In this document: piece after piece, positions 23,986-36,500 of the stretch
Position numbering within the stretch: position 1 is the first letter of the stretch
Layout: each line of letters opens with the position of its first letter
Origin: Arachis hypogaea
Lineage: Eukaryota > Streptophyta > Magnoliopsida > Fabales > Fabaceae
DNA: 64,000 nucleotides
Direction: 5' to 3'
Assembly (NCBI RefSeq): GCF_003086295.3
Contig: NC_092051.1
Span: 15,740,810-15,804,809 of the forward strand
The notes under the pieces: model-generated
Told to the model about the DNA's origin: nothing
Databases searched by the model: none
Seen by the model: only the letters and a program-made list of their open reading frames with translations
Translations under genes and position numbers: made by a program

Positions 23986-24916
23986 GTTCTTGTTGTTGTT
24001 CTTGTTGTTCTTATTATGTAATTGTTTTTTTTTATTATTATTTCAGGTTGGTTTGCATTATGAAGTTTTAGCTATTTTGTTGGAAAAGACACCATAACTT
24101 TGCTAATTGCTATCAGTTTAATGACAATTTGTTTTTATTTTCAGTTGTGTTGACTGTTGAGCTATTAAACTTCTTTAATTGTCGTATTTGAATTCTATTG
24201 TCGTTATATTTCATTAGATCAAGACTTTGTTAGCTATTGTGTATTTTGGCTTGTTGATTTCAATCTTATGACATTGCATAATAGTATGGTAGAATTTTTT
24301 TTATTTGATTGAAAAAACCGAACAAACCGAACCAAACCAAACCGATTTTAATTGGTTTGGTTTGGTTTGGTTCGGATGACCTTGAAAAAAAACCGAACCA
24401 AACCGAACCGCAGCTTAATTAAACGATCGGATCGGATGGCTTTTCCTTCAAAAACCGAACCAAACCGCACCGCGAACACCCCTATCAATTACCATGTATT
24501 ATTCCATACTTTTACGTTGTTTAAAGCATTATTTTAATTTGTGTATGTCATCAAGTTACGCTTTAAATGGACGGAAAATAATTATATTTTTAATAAAAAC
24601 TTATTTCCGTAGGCATTATCGTATGAATTTACCAACGGTAATAACCAATAATTTTTTATAAAAAATCTCCAGAAAAAAGTTCTGATGGAAAAATGGCGAG
24701 AACATGTGCAAACATGGCGCCAACGTTAATCCGACGGTAACTTTCTATATATTTCTCCATTCTACCTCCATATTCCGCCACTAATTTTGAAGAAAGTTAG
24801 TGTTGGACTACAAATCTCCGACAGTAAGAAGTTTCCGGTGAAGTTTATACCGTCAGATTTATCTAAAAAATCTGCCGGTAAATCCGACGGTTTCTAGCAA
24901 CTTTCTTGTAGTAATA

Positions 24917-26525
24917 TGACATCGCTTGATGATATAGATAAGGATTCGCCCGATCCGGAGGATCGATGGTATAGGGATAACGAGGTTTCCCCCACTGAAG
25001 AGAAACTTTTTTATCCATGTCCAACTATTAAAGTAACTCAGGAGGAGTTTGAAGAATGGTGTAAACCATGACACACATCGCTCATCGTTAAAGTGTTAGG
25101 AAAAGGAGTCAATCTTGGCTTCATGGAACAACGTCTCAACCGAGACTAGTTAAAGAAAGATAACATTAATAATATTGATATGGATCGTGACTATTTCTTG
25201 ATTCACTTTTCAAAGGAATAAGACTATTCGCACGCGCTGATGGGAGGACCCTGGATGGTGGTGGACCATTATCTGATTTTTCAAAGGTGCCGCCCCTTCT
25301 TTCTGGAGTATGAAAAATCAGTAAGGAAAATAGTGGCTTGGATTCGTATTCCCAACCTTCCTATCGAGTTGTGTAATAGCTACTTTCTTTGGAGAGTGGG
25401 AGCGGCGATTGGCACCATATTGAAAATTGATAGAGCCACTTCTATTCACTCTAAAGGGAGGTTTGCTAGGATTTGTGTGGAGATAGATCTAACTAAGAAA
25501 CTTGTTCCCAGAATCTCGGTGCTAGGAAGTATTCTCAACACCGAGTATGAAGGTCTTCATCTTATTTACTTCATTTGCGGTTTGTATGGACATCGCTTGG
25601 AGGACTATAGTGAATCAATGGTTCATAAATAGGCTGCCGGAATGTTTCCAGCGATAGTAGAAAAGACTAATTTCGACGAACAGAGGATTGGTGTAATCAT
25701 TGAAGACTAAAATGGGAATAAAACGAAATTCGGAGGACAAAATCAAACGAAATTTTATCAGAATCCACCCAGCTTTGGGCCTTGGATGATGGTATGAAAA
25801 CAATTTAGAAGAAAATCAGAGAAATATTCGGAGAGTCAGAGAAGCAATCCATATGGGAAAGAATCTTTGCCTATTAAGGAAGGAGCTCATTCTAGCATTG
25901 GTCAAGCCACAGAATCCGAATCCAGATATAATGTTTTATTTGAGGAAGATTCAGAGGATATGCATAGCTTGCATGAGAACTAGGGTAATAACGTAAATGA
26001 CTAACCCATCGTGCTACACAATGGGCTGCAACTGATCTCTAAACAAAAGAACCATGAGCTTGCTACTAAAGCCCATCAAAAAGTCCTGAGACAAGGAGCT
26101 GGAAAAAATCCACAGTAGAGCAAAAAAGTCTACATAATAAAGCTGGGGTAGCTAGGTCTTCGAATGTTGAAAAAAGTCCCAAAAACGCAACAAAGAAAAT
26201 TAAAAACAAAGTGCTCTCCTCGGAGCCACAATCCTCCAATATGCAACTTGGAACGTTTTCTTCCAGAGATGCCAACATAGCTTCTATGGAGCTTGAGATG
26301 GTAGAAGATATGAGGAGGATTCAAAAAGAACAGTGAAAGGCTTATGACGAATCGAAAGCGAATAATAATTTCATGGATTTACATGTTGTGACTAATAGCT
26401 TCCTCACACAAGTCCCAAGGGAAACTGTCGTGGGCGGTATTCCGGTGTAGTGACAACAGAATTGGTTGATGGAAAAACACTGGAGAAACAACTAGACGAA
26501 ACTATGAAGGATGATTCTAGCCAAT
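24917..26525 (+). pseudogene. LINE ORF1, main part (DUF4283 plus CCHC remnant)
   Basis: After the CACTA the ORF1 frame gives acidic, proline-containing sequence with stops at about 25069, 25150 and 25219. The open 130-codon frame at 25240-25632 carries the DUF4283/zf-CCHC_4 pattern of plant LINE ORF1: MGGPWMVVDHYL, VAWIRIPNLPIELC, ARICVEIDL, then ICGLYGHRLEDYSE. In that last motif the expected CCHC knuckle has tyrosine in place of its first and last cysteines. The rest to 26525 is degenerate. ORF1 proteins coat LINE RNA. The non-autonomous hAT interrupts the copy at 26534. Confidence 0.75.
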
Positions 26526-26533
26526 CTTTTGAG

Positions 26534-27793
26534 CAAGGACGGACCCACATTGAAACTTAAGGGGGCATTTGGCTCCACTAAAGTTTTGCAAAGCAAATGA
26601 TAATTATATATGAATGTATATCTTTGTCTCCATCGTTATATTGTTTTTGCCCCATAATATGTTATAATATTCTTTTAGTTTCATGTTAAAAAAATTGTTT
26701 TATTAAACTTAACATGCAAAAATATTTCTCTTGTTAAATTTAATTTAGTATCAAAATTATAAATAAATAACTAAATCAATTCAATAAAAAAAGTAGTGAT
26801 AATGTATTTTTTGAAACTAAACAATTAATTAATTACTAAATTGAAGCTTAGTTTTTTAAATATAAGTGAAATTATTAGTGTTTTTCTGTCAAAAATTAGT
26901 TGAGATAAAATAATTTATTAACTATATTTTTATTTTAAAATATATAGTGTTTTTTATTTTAACTCTTAAATAATTTTTCTTGTAATAGATTTTTTAGTTA
27001 AAAACGTTTTTAATGCCATAAATATTATAACAAATGAATTTTTTTAATTGAGTGAGATTGTGGGAGGTAATCAATAGTTGAAAATTGTAATTAATAGTAA
27101 AGTAATTGTTTAAGAGTATATACTTTAATTTTGATGCATTGACAATATAAACTTTTATATGTAGTCATTCAATCACATTTTTTTATAATTATTCACAATG
27201 AATATAAAAGATTATTTTTTTTTATTTGACGATACATAATTGACTAGACATATAAAAATCTTTAAGCTAATAATGTACAAAAATTAAGTTAAAAAATATT
27301 AAGTTATTTTGAAAGTAAAGAGAGAAAAATTATTACAAGTTAAGTTTTCTTTATTTTATATAAATATACTTTTCATATATAGGTTTAGTTTTTTTTAGGT
27401 TAAATTACACAGTTGGTCCCTACACTTTCAGTGAAATTGCAAATTGGTCTCTATACTTTAAAGGTTTGTAATTGGGTCCTTAAAGATAACTAAAATTTGT
27501 AATTTAGTTCCCGTCGTTCAAAAAGTGTTTGATTTAACAGAAAATTCTCAGTATATTCTCTATTTTAATAGAATATTCTCAGCATATTCTGAGAATATTC
27601 TGTTAAATCAACACTTTTTGACCGACGGGGACTAAATTGTAAATTTTAATTCTCTTTAGGGATCCAATTACAAACTTTTAAAGTGTAGGGACTAATTTGT
27701 AATTTCACTAAAAGTGTAGGGACCAACTGTATAATTTAACCTTTTTTTTAGTATATTTGCCCCCACTATTAATATTTTTTGGATCCGTCACTG
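26534..27793. mobile_element. Non-autonomous hAT, nested in the LINE
   Basis: Ends are CAAGGACGGACCCA (left) and TGGATCCGTCACTG (right), matching at 11 of 14 positions when inverted. The 8-bp target duplication CTTTTGAG is perfect (26526-26533 and 27794-27801). The TIR start resembles plant hAT elements with CAGNGGCGGA-type ends. The 1260 bp are AT-rich and non-coding apart from a nested Mutator-type fold-back at 27398-27741. Confidence 0.85.
27398..27741. mobile_element. Mutator-type fold-back MITE nested in a non-autonomous hAT
   Basis: A 344-bp near-perfect palindrome with ends GGTTAAATTACACAGTTGG and CCAACTGTATAATTTAACC. A 9-bp TTTTTTTTA flanks both sides (27389-27397 and 27742-27750). 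The long TIRs and 9-bp duplication match Mutator-like MITEs, although the T-run makes the duplication less informative. The centre contains agaatattct repeats in both orientations. Confidence 0.75.
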
Positions 27794-27908
27794 CTTTTGA
27801 GGAAGTCCAGAATGAGTTTGCCAAGCCTGCTTCGGGTATGGGGGATCCTGCCTGGGTTTGATTTGGAGGTCATTTTTTTACCCTTTCTTCTTTTATAATG
27901 GTTATCCA

Positions 27909-29157
27909 TGAATATTATATCTTGGAACTATAGAGGTGTGGGTGGGAAGGCGTTTTCCTCCCTTATCAAGGATATCAAAAAACAATACACTGCTAGTTTT
28001 TGCATTTTATTAGAAACCCACACTAGTGGGTCGCGTGGGAAAGTAGTCTAGAGCAAGATGGGTTTTGATGGTTACTTTATAGAGGAGGCTAGAGATCAAT
28101 CGTGCGGTATATGATGCTTGTGGGATTCTGGTATTTGGAAAGTAGAAATCCTTTCTCACAATTTGCAAATGGAGCTATGAAAGTCAAAACTGGCACTTCT
28201 CCCACTGGTTCCTAACAGCTATCTATGGAAGTCCACAGAGAGCTAGTAGTAGTTACTTGTGGGATGACAAGCCTTGAGTAATGATGTTGATCAACGGGGT
28301 GTCTGATCAGAGGCTTTAATGCCATTCTTCATGAATTCGAACACCACAAAGGATCTACTAACATTAACAGGGGTGCTTGCTCTGCATTTCAAGAATGCAT
28401 TGCGGATTGCGGGTTGTTCGACTTGGGCTATTCTGGCTGGCCGTTTACAAGGAGAAGAGGTGATCTGGTGGAAAGGCTTGATCGCGAGCTTTGTAATTTG
28501 GAATGGCAGATTCTGTTCCCTACTGCTTGCATTACTCATCTTCCTAATTTCAAATCAGATCACTTCCCCCTTTGTTTGAATATGTGTAGTGAATCCCAAC
28601 CCAACATGGGCAAAAGACCCTTCCAGTTCCAAGTTGCCTGGCTATCACGCCCAGACTTTCCAAACATGGTTAATATGAACTGGAAGATGCAGAGCTCATG
28701 GAATTATGGTATGAATGCTTTTAAAACTTCCCTCAAAAGCTGGAATCATAGGGTGTTCGGTATCATTCACCTAAGAAAGAGCAAAATTATAAGTAGGTTA
28801 CAAGAAATCTCAAATTCTATGAACCTTAACAGCAATTCATTCCAACAAGAGCTTCAGACCTTGTTATGGGAAGAATATGAACATATTCTTGCTCAAGAAG
28901 AGATATTTTGGTTTCAAAAATCGAGGGATAAATGGATGCAATGTAGTGATGAAACACAAAGTACTTCATGGTATCACTATGGCAAGAAAAAGGAAGTATA
29001 GAGTTGATTCCCTCCAAGGCGATAATGGTAATTGGATATCTGATAAGCTTGCTTTAGAAAAATATGGCTACTTCTTTCTACTATAATTTGTACAATGATG
29101 ATACGACAGATGTGCCTTACATTTTAAATAACTCTTTTCCCACCCTCACTCAGTGTG
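27909..29157 (+). pseudogene. LINE ORF2, endonuclease and linker (5' part)
   Basis: Starts MNIISWNYRGVGGKA, the first strand of the APE-type endonuclease. LLETHTSGSRGK follows (catalytic E in the ET motif). After breaks come DLGYSGWPFTRRRG and the terminal SDHFP motif at about 28555-28570, which end the endonuclease fold. The segment to 29157 is the usual helical linker before reverse transcriptase (WFQKSRDKW, DSLQGDNGNWISD). Stops occur at about 28050, 28112 and 29000, with frame changes between. The copia element enters right after 29157. The enzyme would nick target DNA for target-primed reverse transcription. Confidence 0.8.
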
Positions 29158-29162
29158 ATATT

Positions 29163-30763
29163 TGAAAGTTGTAGAAGGTTTAGAGAAGGGGGGGTTGAAT
29201 CTATAACCTTCTTTTACTTTAATGAATTAAGCCTTTACTTACAAACTTTTACTTAAAATTTGTTTGAACTGTGCAGCGGAAATTTTATGAGACAATTTCG
29301 TTTTGTCTCATAAATATCAGAAAATAGAACTCAGAGAAAGAGAAGAAGAATAACACAGGCATGTATCCTGGTTCAGTTGCCTTGTGCAATGCAACCTACA
29401 TCCAGTCTCCACCACAACAGTGGTGGAATTTCCACTATAGTTAAAGTATTACATACACCAATTTCTTAGGATTCACATAATCCTTTCTCTCTCAAGTTCT
29501 AATCTAACTTGACTTGGTTATTCTAATACTTAACTCTTCACTCTAAGTGCTAACCTAACTTAGAAAGGGGCACTTCACAGGTACAAGACACAAGACATAA
29601 GAAACAACCTAAAAAAATCTGAAATAACTCTAGGCTTTTCTCTCAAGCGTTTCACTTAGCATTTTATCACTCATAGGCTTTTTCTTGATTCATCTCTTTC
29701 AGCCTTTTACCTCTCAAGAAATTACAGAAAGATATATATTGAAAATGAAATACACACTGTAAAACATGAAGGATATTGATGTAATAACAACCTCTGTTGC
29801 TATAAGTTGAACCGGATCCAGCTGACTCTGATTGAGTTCTTCATCTTGGCAGAATGCTTCTTTAACTAGAAAATACTGTCCAAAATTGATGAACTCTACA
29901 GAGAAGCTCTTCAAAACAAAACACTCATAATCTGGTTCTCTCTCCTTAGTTTTCATAAAACAAAAATTTTCTTTTTGTACCTCTTCACAAGTTGTTGTAT
30001 TGGATCTTTCCTTAGTCAACTCCTTGAGCTGTGTGCTTTCCAAGCTTGTCATTTCACTTTTTTCTGTTAACCCCAAAATTAGAGATTTCAAAGCTGGTCT
30101 TCTTGCTTGACCGAAGACCTCAGATCAGCAAAGAGGTTGTTTCAATGGTAAACCCAAATGTGAACCCTTGAGCAAGTGCTTTGTCCCCAAAAAACAATTT
30201 TAGCCTTTAATTTACAGCAGTGATTATCAGAGAACACTTTCTCCATTTATCCCAAATTGGAGTTGTAGCAGAAATTTAGAGAAAAAGCAAAGAAAGTAAA
30301 TTACATGCAAATGGAAATAAATCAGCTTTATCTTTTGAGTTAGCTTAGCTTACTTTGATCTGGGTGATTAGACATTAGCTTTTCGTGATTTACCTTTCTC
30401 TCTCTCTTTTTTTTCTGATGAATGAACAAGAAGAAGAACGAAGCTCTCTCTCTTTCTTTCTGATTATGACCGAAGCAAGCATGTGAGGTGCTTTGGAAGG
30501 CTTTAGCTTGATGGAATCTCCTTGGATTTTGGTTGAATAATTTTCATTTAGCCCAGCTAACTTCTTTGCATTATTTTCTTTGGGCTTTGAGTGTTAGAAA
30601 GTCCACTGAAGATCTTGTTTTTGTTTTTATTCCTTTGGGCTACTGCAACTTTGATTTTGACCTGTATCACTTAATCAAATGTAATCAAAGCTAATTGGGT
30701 GTTTAACCCAATTCATCAATGTTTGTCATCATCAATTAAGTTAGTTAATTTTTTAACTCAAAA
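29163..30763 (-). repeat. 3' LTR of the copia element
   Basis: About 1.6 kb. It matches 38635-39917 plus 42715-42987 throughout, with scattered substitutions and small indels. On the minus strand it begins TTTTGAGTT (the other copy has TGTTGAGTT) and ends ACAACTTTCA. The open frame at 29714-30091 recurs in the other LTR at 39183-39488; it is a by-product of LTR duplication and shows no domain. The site matching the gypsy insertion point is empty here (tgtgaggtgctttgg, about 30482). Confidence 0.88.
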
Positions 30764-30776
30764 ATCTCCTCCTTAA
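30764..30776 (-). promoter_or_regulatory. Polypurine tract
   Basis: On the minus strand AAGGAGGAGAT abuts the 3' LTR, the expected plus-strand primer position. Confidence 0.6.
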
Positions 30777-31234
30777 TGACAAACATAGTTATAAAGGAGA
30801 AGATTAATGGAATTGAATTTGATAAAGTAAAATTACTTCTCTTTAGGTGATATCACTTGCTTTTGAATTTCTCCTCCTTTCCTTTCCAAGAGTTGCTCCC
30901 CCTGAATTTGTGTTCTTCTCTTCTTTCCTGTTTACATATTTTCATAGGGGACACAACAATATACTATATGTACAGTTTGTTGTCCATGGATGAAGAATTC
31001 AGCACAAGTTTCAAACGATTTTAACATCACCTAAACTAGGGCCTAACATTGCACAAAAATAGTATAAACAATCAACCAAAAAACAGAGCACACAGAGCAC
31101 TCATTCAAATTAAAACATACGACTGATACTACTCCCCCTTTTGTCATCAAGGAAAACATTAAACCAAACCTAAACCTGCAAAAGAGCTGTTAGTGCAGAT
31201 CCCATAAAATTAAATGAACCAAGTGCAAAATAAA

Positions 31235-32850
31235 CTAGTGGTTAAACGGTTTAAAGTCATCTGAAACACCCAAAGGGAGTGCAAAACAAATTACAAGAGT
31301 TTCATGAGACAAAATAAGAGAACATAACATAGGAGATGAATAAAAGAGACTAAATCTGGCATCCGAACCATCCTCATCATGAGAATCAGCAGGATCTTTA
31401 GGGTCAGTGGCCATGGTTTCATCCTCTTGAAGATTGTCAATGAACTTCATGAAAACTGTCACTCTATCTCTGGATTTTCTAAGGAAGTTTTCATGCTTGG
31501 TAGCGAGTTTCCTTTGTTGTTTGCTTATTGCAATCAAATGGTTGGATTGAGAGACAAATTCCTGTACTACATCTTTCATCACTCCATATAAAAGAGATTT
31601 GTGTCCAGTGGAAGCTGAAGTCCCAGAGGCAGATGGAGGAGGGGATTCTTCTAGCTCATAGTCATCATCATCATCATCAAGAACCACCCTTTCAGTTCGA
31701 GTTGGTCCCTTTTTCTGCTGTTTCACTGAACTACCTCCTTTTAGATATGAGCGTCTATTTTTATATGTCTCATTTGACAAATTAACACCAAAATATTCAA
31801 AAATATAGGTTAAGAACATGCCATAAGGAAGAGCTTTATCTTTCTCACAAACATTTATCTTACCATTAGGTATGCAAAAGAAATTTCAGTTTTTGTGAGA
31901 ATAGCATACAAAACCAAAGTATCACAGAAAGACACCCTTTGATATGAGACACTTTGAGGAAGGATGATATGGTTCACAATGCGATGCAACTGAGCACGAG
32001 TGTAACCAAGAGCTTTATGAGTTGGAGTGATACCATCAATCAAAGAGATATGTTCATATACATAGGCCAGAGCATCATTGAAAGAGAGACCTACCCCTTC
32101 ATCCTACTTACCCGAGGTGTATGCACAAGCACCAACATCAGTGTATTTCAAGGAATCACTGATGGTTTCATTGTTCAGAACTAGGTCTCGGCCTTTGACA
32201 TAGGAGTGAATACTGCCCTCATGATAGGTCATATTTGTATAAAATTTCTTGACTAAAACTAGGTAAACGAATTTTTTTATTTTAAAAATATGGTTTCAGT
32301 CTAGAAATTCAAGATTTTAAGCAAAAATAAAACCTTTCTTTTTGAGATTTGGTAAATCAGTAAAAAAAGTGGGACAAATGGTATGATGAACAATGACACC
32401 TTCATAGAAATCATTGTTCATGGAAGATTGAAAACGGTGAGAAATGTAGTTTGAATGGGAGGTCATGAAGTGTAATTTATGTGCAAAAGGATCAATGGAG
32501 GGCTCTTTAACATATTTGAGAGAAATACGAGGTTTACCTCTTTGAGGACGAGAAGGAGCAGACCTAGGTTTAGGTCGTGTAGGTTCAGGTGCAGGTTCCT
32601 CTGCAGCAGGGCGCTTTCCTTTCGAAGTTCTTGGCTTGGAAGGAGTGCTGGATGGTGCGATTGGCTTGGAGGAAGATGGAAACCTTGAAGGGTTCTTTGT
32701 TCAAGCCATAGGGTCTGTATGAGGAGGAGAAGGAGAAGGTGTAAAGGTCTGGTCTTGGGAGCGAGTAGAGGGTCTTGGCTTTTCTGGAAGCTTGAGGATT
32801 TTTGCCCTTGGACTCTTTTGGATCATTATTTTCTTCCTCATTGGAGTGAA
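31235..32850 (-). pseudogene. Envelope-like / ORF3 remnant of the Sirevirus-type element
   Basis: This lies between the pol end and the polypurine tract, where SIRE1-type elements carry an extra ORF. The upstream part (about 32850-32480) reads as basic, proline/serine-rich protein with a stop at about 32703. A more structured segment around 32350-32480 follows, then a 194-codon open frame at 31235-31819 with an acidic DDDDDD run, a serine-rich stretch and a helical region. The protein's function is unproven even in the family. This copy is interrupted by several stops and frame changes. No transmembrane segment was convincingly seen. Confidence 0.6.
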
Positions 32851-33506
32851 TCCAGGTTTTGAATGAAACAAAGCACTAATGTTAGTGGGGAGGAACCGAA
32901 GAGGTGGAGGAAGGAGTTATGAAGAGAGAAAATTTATGGTTGGTAACTGTACCAAGAAAGAAGGTTTCTTGAAACATGCAACTGCATCATCTATGGCTAG
33001 ACTTTGAAAAGACTTGACATAATGAAAAAGGTGATTTTATTTTATTAACAAAAAAAAAAATAAAATAAAACAGATCTAAATGAAACTTTTTCACTAAAAG
33101 ACAAAACAAACAACAAAAAAATCACATGAATGATGTAACACTCATTGGGCCGAGAGATGGTGGAATTTAAGGAAACATATTGGACCACAATATCTCTGAA
33201 TTGAAGGGTTGGCCTAGAAGATTAAGAACGAGCCATTGAACCCAGAAAAAATTATTTAGGAAGATGGTTCTTCATTCGCCTAGAATTGTCTCATCCCAAC
33301 CTGAGAGACAAAAAGTTCAACAAACACATCAGCAATGTGCAAACAATGTATCATGACTTAAAATCCCTAGATTTTGTCCTAAGCTTGCAAAATCTGTCTT
33401 CAGCTAGTGGTTTGGTGAAAATATCTGCTAATTAATTTTCTGATTTAACAAGTTGAATGCTAATATTCCCTTTTTGAACATGTTCTCTTATTGAGTGAAA
33501 TCTCAC
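32851..33506 (-). other. Spacer between copia pol and the extra ORF
   Basis: Contains the last few codons of RNase H (about 33480-33510) and then AT-rich, non-coding internal sequence of the element. Nothing else recognised. Confidence 0.45.
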
Positions 33507-36500
33507 CTAAATATGTTTAGTTCTAGAGTGCAAAACTGGATTTTTGGAAATATCTATGGCACTCATATTGTCACATAGCAGGGGACTATTTTCAGCATTT
33601 AATTTATAATCAGCAAGTTGGGTTTTCAACCAAATAAGCTGAGAGCAACATGAGGAAGCAGTAATGTACTCAGCCTCTGCAGTGGATAAAGCCACTGTGG
33701 ATTGCTTCTTACTAGATCGAACGTTTAGAGACTTCCCAAGAAAACAACATATGCCTAAAGTACTCCTTCTATCTACTCTATCTCCAGCAAAGTCTACATC
33801 ACAATAACCAACTGCAGAAAACTCATTAATCTTAGGATACCATAAACTAAAATTGGATGTGCCATGAACATATCTAATAATTCTTTTAACTACTAAAAGA
33901 TGTGATTCTTTTGGTTTTGATTGGAATCTTGAACACATTCCAATACTTTGCACAATGTCAGGTCTAGAGGAAGTTAGATACATAAGAGATCCAATCATTC
34001 CTCTATACTTAGTCTCATCTGCATCTTTCTCAATTTCACCATTTTCTAATTTTAAATTAGGGTGCATGGAAGTTCCCATGGGTTTGACATTTTCCATACC
34101 AAATTTCTTAACTAGTTCCTTGGCATACTTCTCTTGATGAATAAAAATACCATTTTTAGTTTGCTTAATTTGAAGCCCAAGAAAAAAATTAAGTTCACCC
34201 ATCATACTCATATCAAATTCACTTGTCATGAGTTTTTCAAATTCAGTACAAAGGGTCTCATTTGCTGATCCAAAAATAATGTCATCAACATAAATTTAGA
34301 CTAAAATAAAAGAATCATTAGAATTTTTAATAAATAGAGTAGTGTCTGTGGTGCCTCTTTAAAAACCATTTTTCAAAAGAAAAGAGCTAAGTCTTTTATA
34401 TCAAGCCCTAGGAGCTTGTCTTAACCCATAAAGGGATTTTGAGAGTTTAAAGCTTTTGAGAGTTTAAAAACATGATTAGAAAATTTCTCATTTTCAAAAC
34501 CAAGTGGATGTGCCACATACACTTCTTTATCTATTACACCATTTAGAAAAGTACATTTCACATCCATTTGATACAATTTAAAATCACAATGAGTAGCATA
34601 GGCTAGAAGAAGTCTTATGGCTTCCATTCGGACAACAAGTGCAAAGGATTCATCAAAATTTATCTCTTCATCTTGATCATATCCTTGTGCCACTAGCCTT
34701 GCTTTGTTTCTAGCAATGCTACCATCCTCTGCTAACTTGTTCCTAAATATCCACTTGGTGCCGGTCACTTTCTTTCCATTAATCTTTGGAACAAGTGTCC
34801 AAACTTGGTTCTTTTCCAATTCACCAAGCTCTTCTTCCATAGCCTTCACCCAAGATGGGTCATTGAGAGATTCATTGATATTTTGTGGCTCCATTTTAGA
34901 GAGAAAAGCCAAATTTGTTTCTTCATTTATTTTTCTTGAAGATGAACATGTTGTGACACCATGAGAAACATCCCCAATAACAAATTTCTGTGGATAATTC
35001 TTTAAGAATCTCCACTCACGGGGTCTTGTAGACTTAGGAGCAGTTTCGATCACAGTAGGATCCAAAGAATTTGTATTGTCAGAAATTTTTCCAGATTCAT
35101 GAGACAAAACAGAATTGTCTCCTGCAGGATCTTCTGTAGTAACTTTATCAGATTCAGTTGGCCCAGAAATTTTTTTCTCTTGATTTTGAGATTCTCCATC
35201 TTTGTCCTGGATTGGATTTCTTGCATCATAATCTTTCAAGATACTTTGAACCAAGTTAGTGTCACAAAAGGTAACATGTATAGACTCCTCTATAATTCTA
35301 GTATCTTGACGATAAACTCTATAGGGTTTGCTATTTGTAGAGTATCCTACAAATAAACATTCATATGCCTTTGGATCAAATTTACCCAAGTTTTCTTTGT
35401 TATTTAAGACAAAACATTTGCATCCAAAGATATGTAAGTAGTTCAAGTTTGGTGGGTGGCCTTTCCAAAGTTCATAAGGAGTTTTCTTCAAAAAATTCGT
35501 TATAATTGTTCTATTCAAAATATGGCAAGCCGTGTTAACAGCTTCACCCCAAAGGAATTTTGGAACATTACTTTCATAAAGTATAGCTCTTGTCATTTCT
35601 TGAATACTCTTGTTTCTTCTTTCAACAACACCATTTTGTTATGGTGTTCTTGGACAAGTGAAATTTTGTGATATTCTAAATTTCTCACAAAAGGATTCAA
35701 AAGATTGATTTTGAAATTCAGTTTCATGGTCACTTCTTATTGAAGTTATCTTTAAATCCTTTTCATTTTGAATTTTCTTGCTAAAAATTTCAAAAGCCGA
35801 AAATGCTTCATTTTTGTGTGCAAGAAATAAAACCCAACCAAACCTTGTGTAGTCATCCACAATCACTAGCCCATAATGTTTACCACCTAAACTTTAGATT
35901 TTTGTTGGACCAAATAAATCAATACGTAGCAATTCAAGTGATTTTTTTAGTAGAGATGTCTTCCTTTGATTTAAATGAACTCTTTGTTTGTTTTTCCATT
36001 TGACAAGCATCACAAGTGATGTCTTTGTCAAATTTTATCAAAAGAAGACCCCTCACTAATCCTTTCGTGACAAACTTGTTTATTTGAAACATACTAGCAT
36101 GACCCAATCTCTTGTGCCATAGCCACTTTTCAAATTCTTTAGAGTGAAAACAAGCAACATTTTGATTCTTTTGTTCATCAAGAGTAAGTCCATACACATT
36201 ATCACAATGCTTAGCTATAAACAATATATTATTTGTCTTTTCATTCACAACACAACATTCCAATCTTTTAAAAATCACCAAATAACCCAAATCACACAAT
36301 TGACTTATGCTCAAAAGATTATGCTTCAAAATATTAACCAAAAAGACATCATTAAATAAAATAGAGTGATTGTTACCTACTTTTTCAATAGCAACAATTT
36401 TACCTTTTTCATCATCTCCAAAGGTCACAAAACTTCCATCATACTTATTTAGTTTGATGAAGAAAGTTGACTTTCCAATCATGTGCCTAGAACACCCACT

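Larger units (their letters stand above)
19589..24484 (+). mobile_element. Ac-like hAT transposon nested in the CACTA
   Basis: Perfect 11-bp TIRs TAGGGGTGTTC (19589-19599) and GAACACCCCTA (24474-24484), with a perfect 8-bp target duplication TCAATTAC (19581-19588 and 24485-24492). The terminal 150-200 bp at both ends are dense in aaccgaaccg-type subterminal repeats. The interior has a leader exon, a repeat-filled intron and an almost full-length BED-zinc-finger hAT transposase. At 4896 bp it is the size of an autonomous Ac-type element. The intact ends and clean TSD show it entered the CACTA after the CACTA was in place. Confidence 0.93.
14044..24913 (+). mobile_element. CACTA (En/Spm-type) transposon with nested hAT and MITE
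   Basis: The left terminus is CGCTACAAGAAA (14044-14055) and the right terminus TTTCTTGTAGTA (24902-24913). These are inverted and differ from the canonical CACTACAAGAAA end by one substitution each. The 3-bp target duplication ATA lies at 14041-14043 and 24914-24916. Both ends carry many short subterminal motifs around ccgacggt/accgtcggt, as CACTA transposases require. Inside are an untranslated leader, a broken tnp2-type transposase gene (16059-19492), a Harbinger MITE (15680-16055) and a complete hAT (19589-24484). Without the hAT the element is about 6 kb. It interrupts LINE ORF1. Confidence 0.9.
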
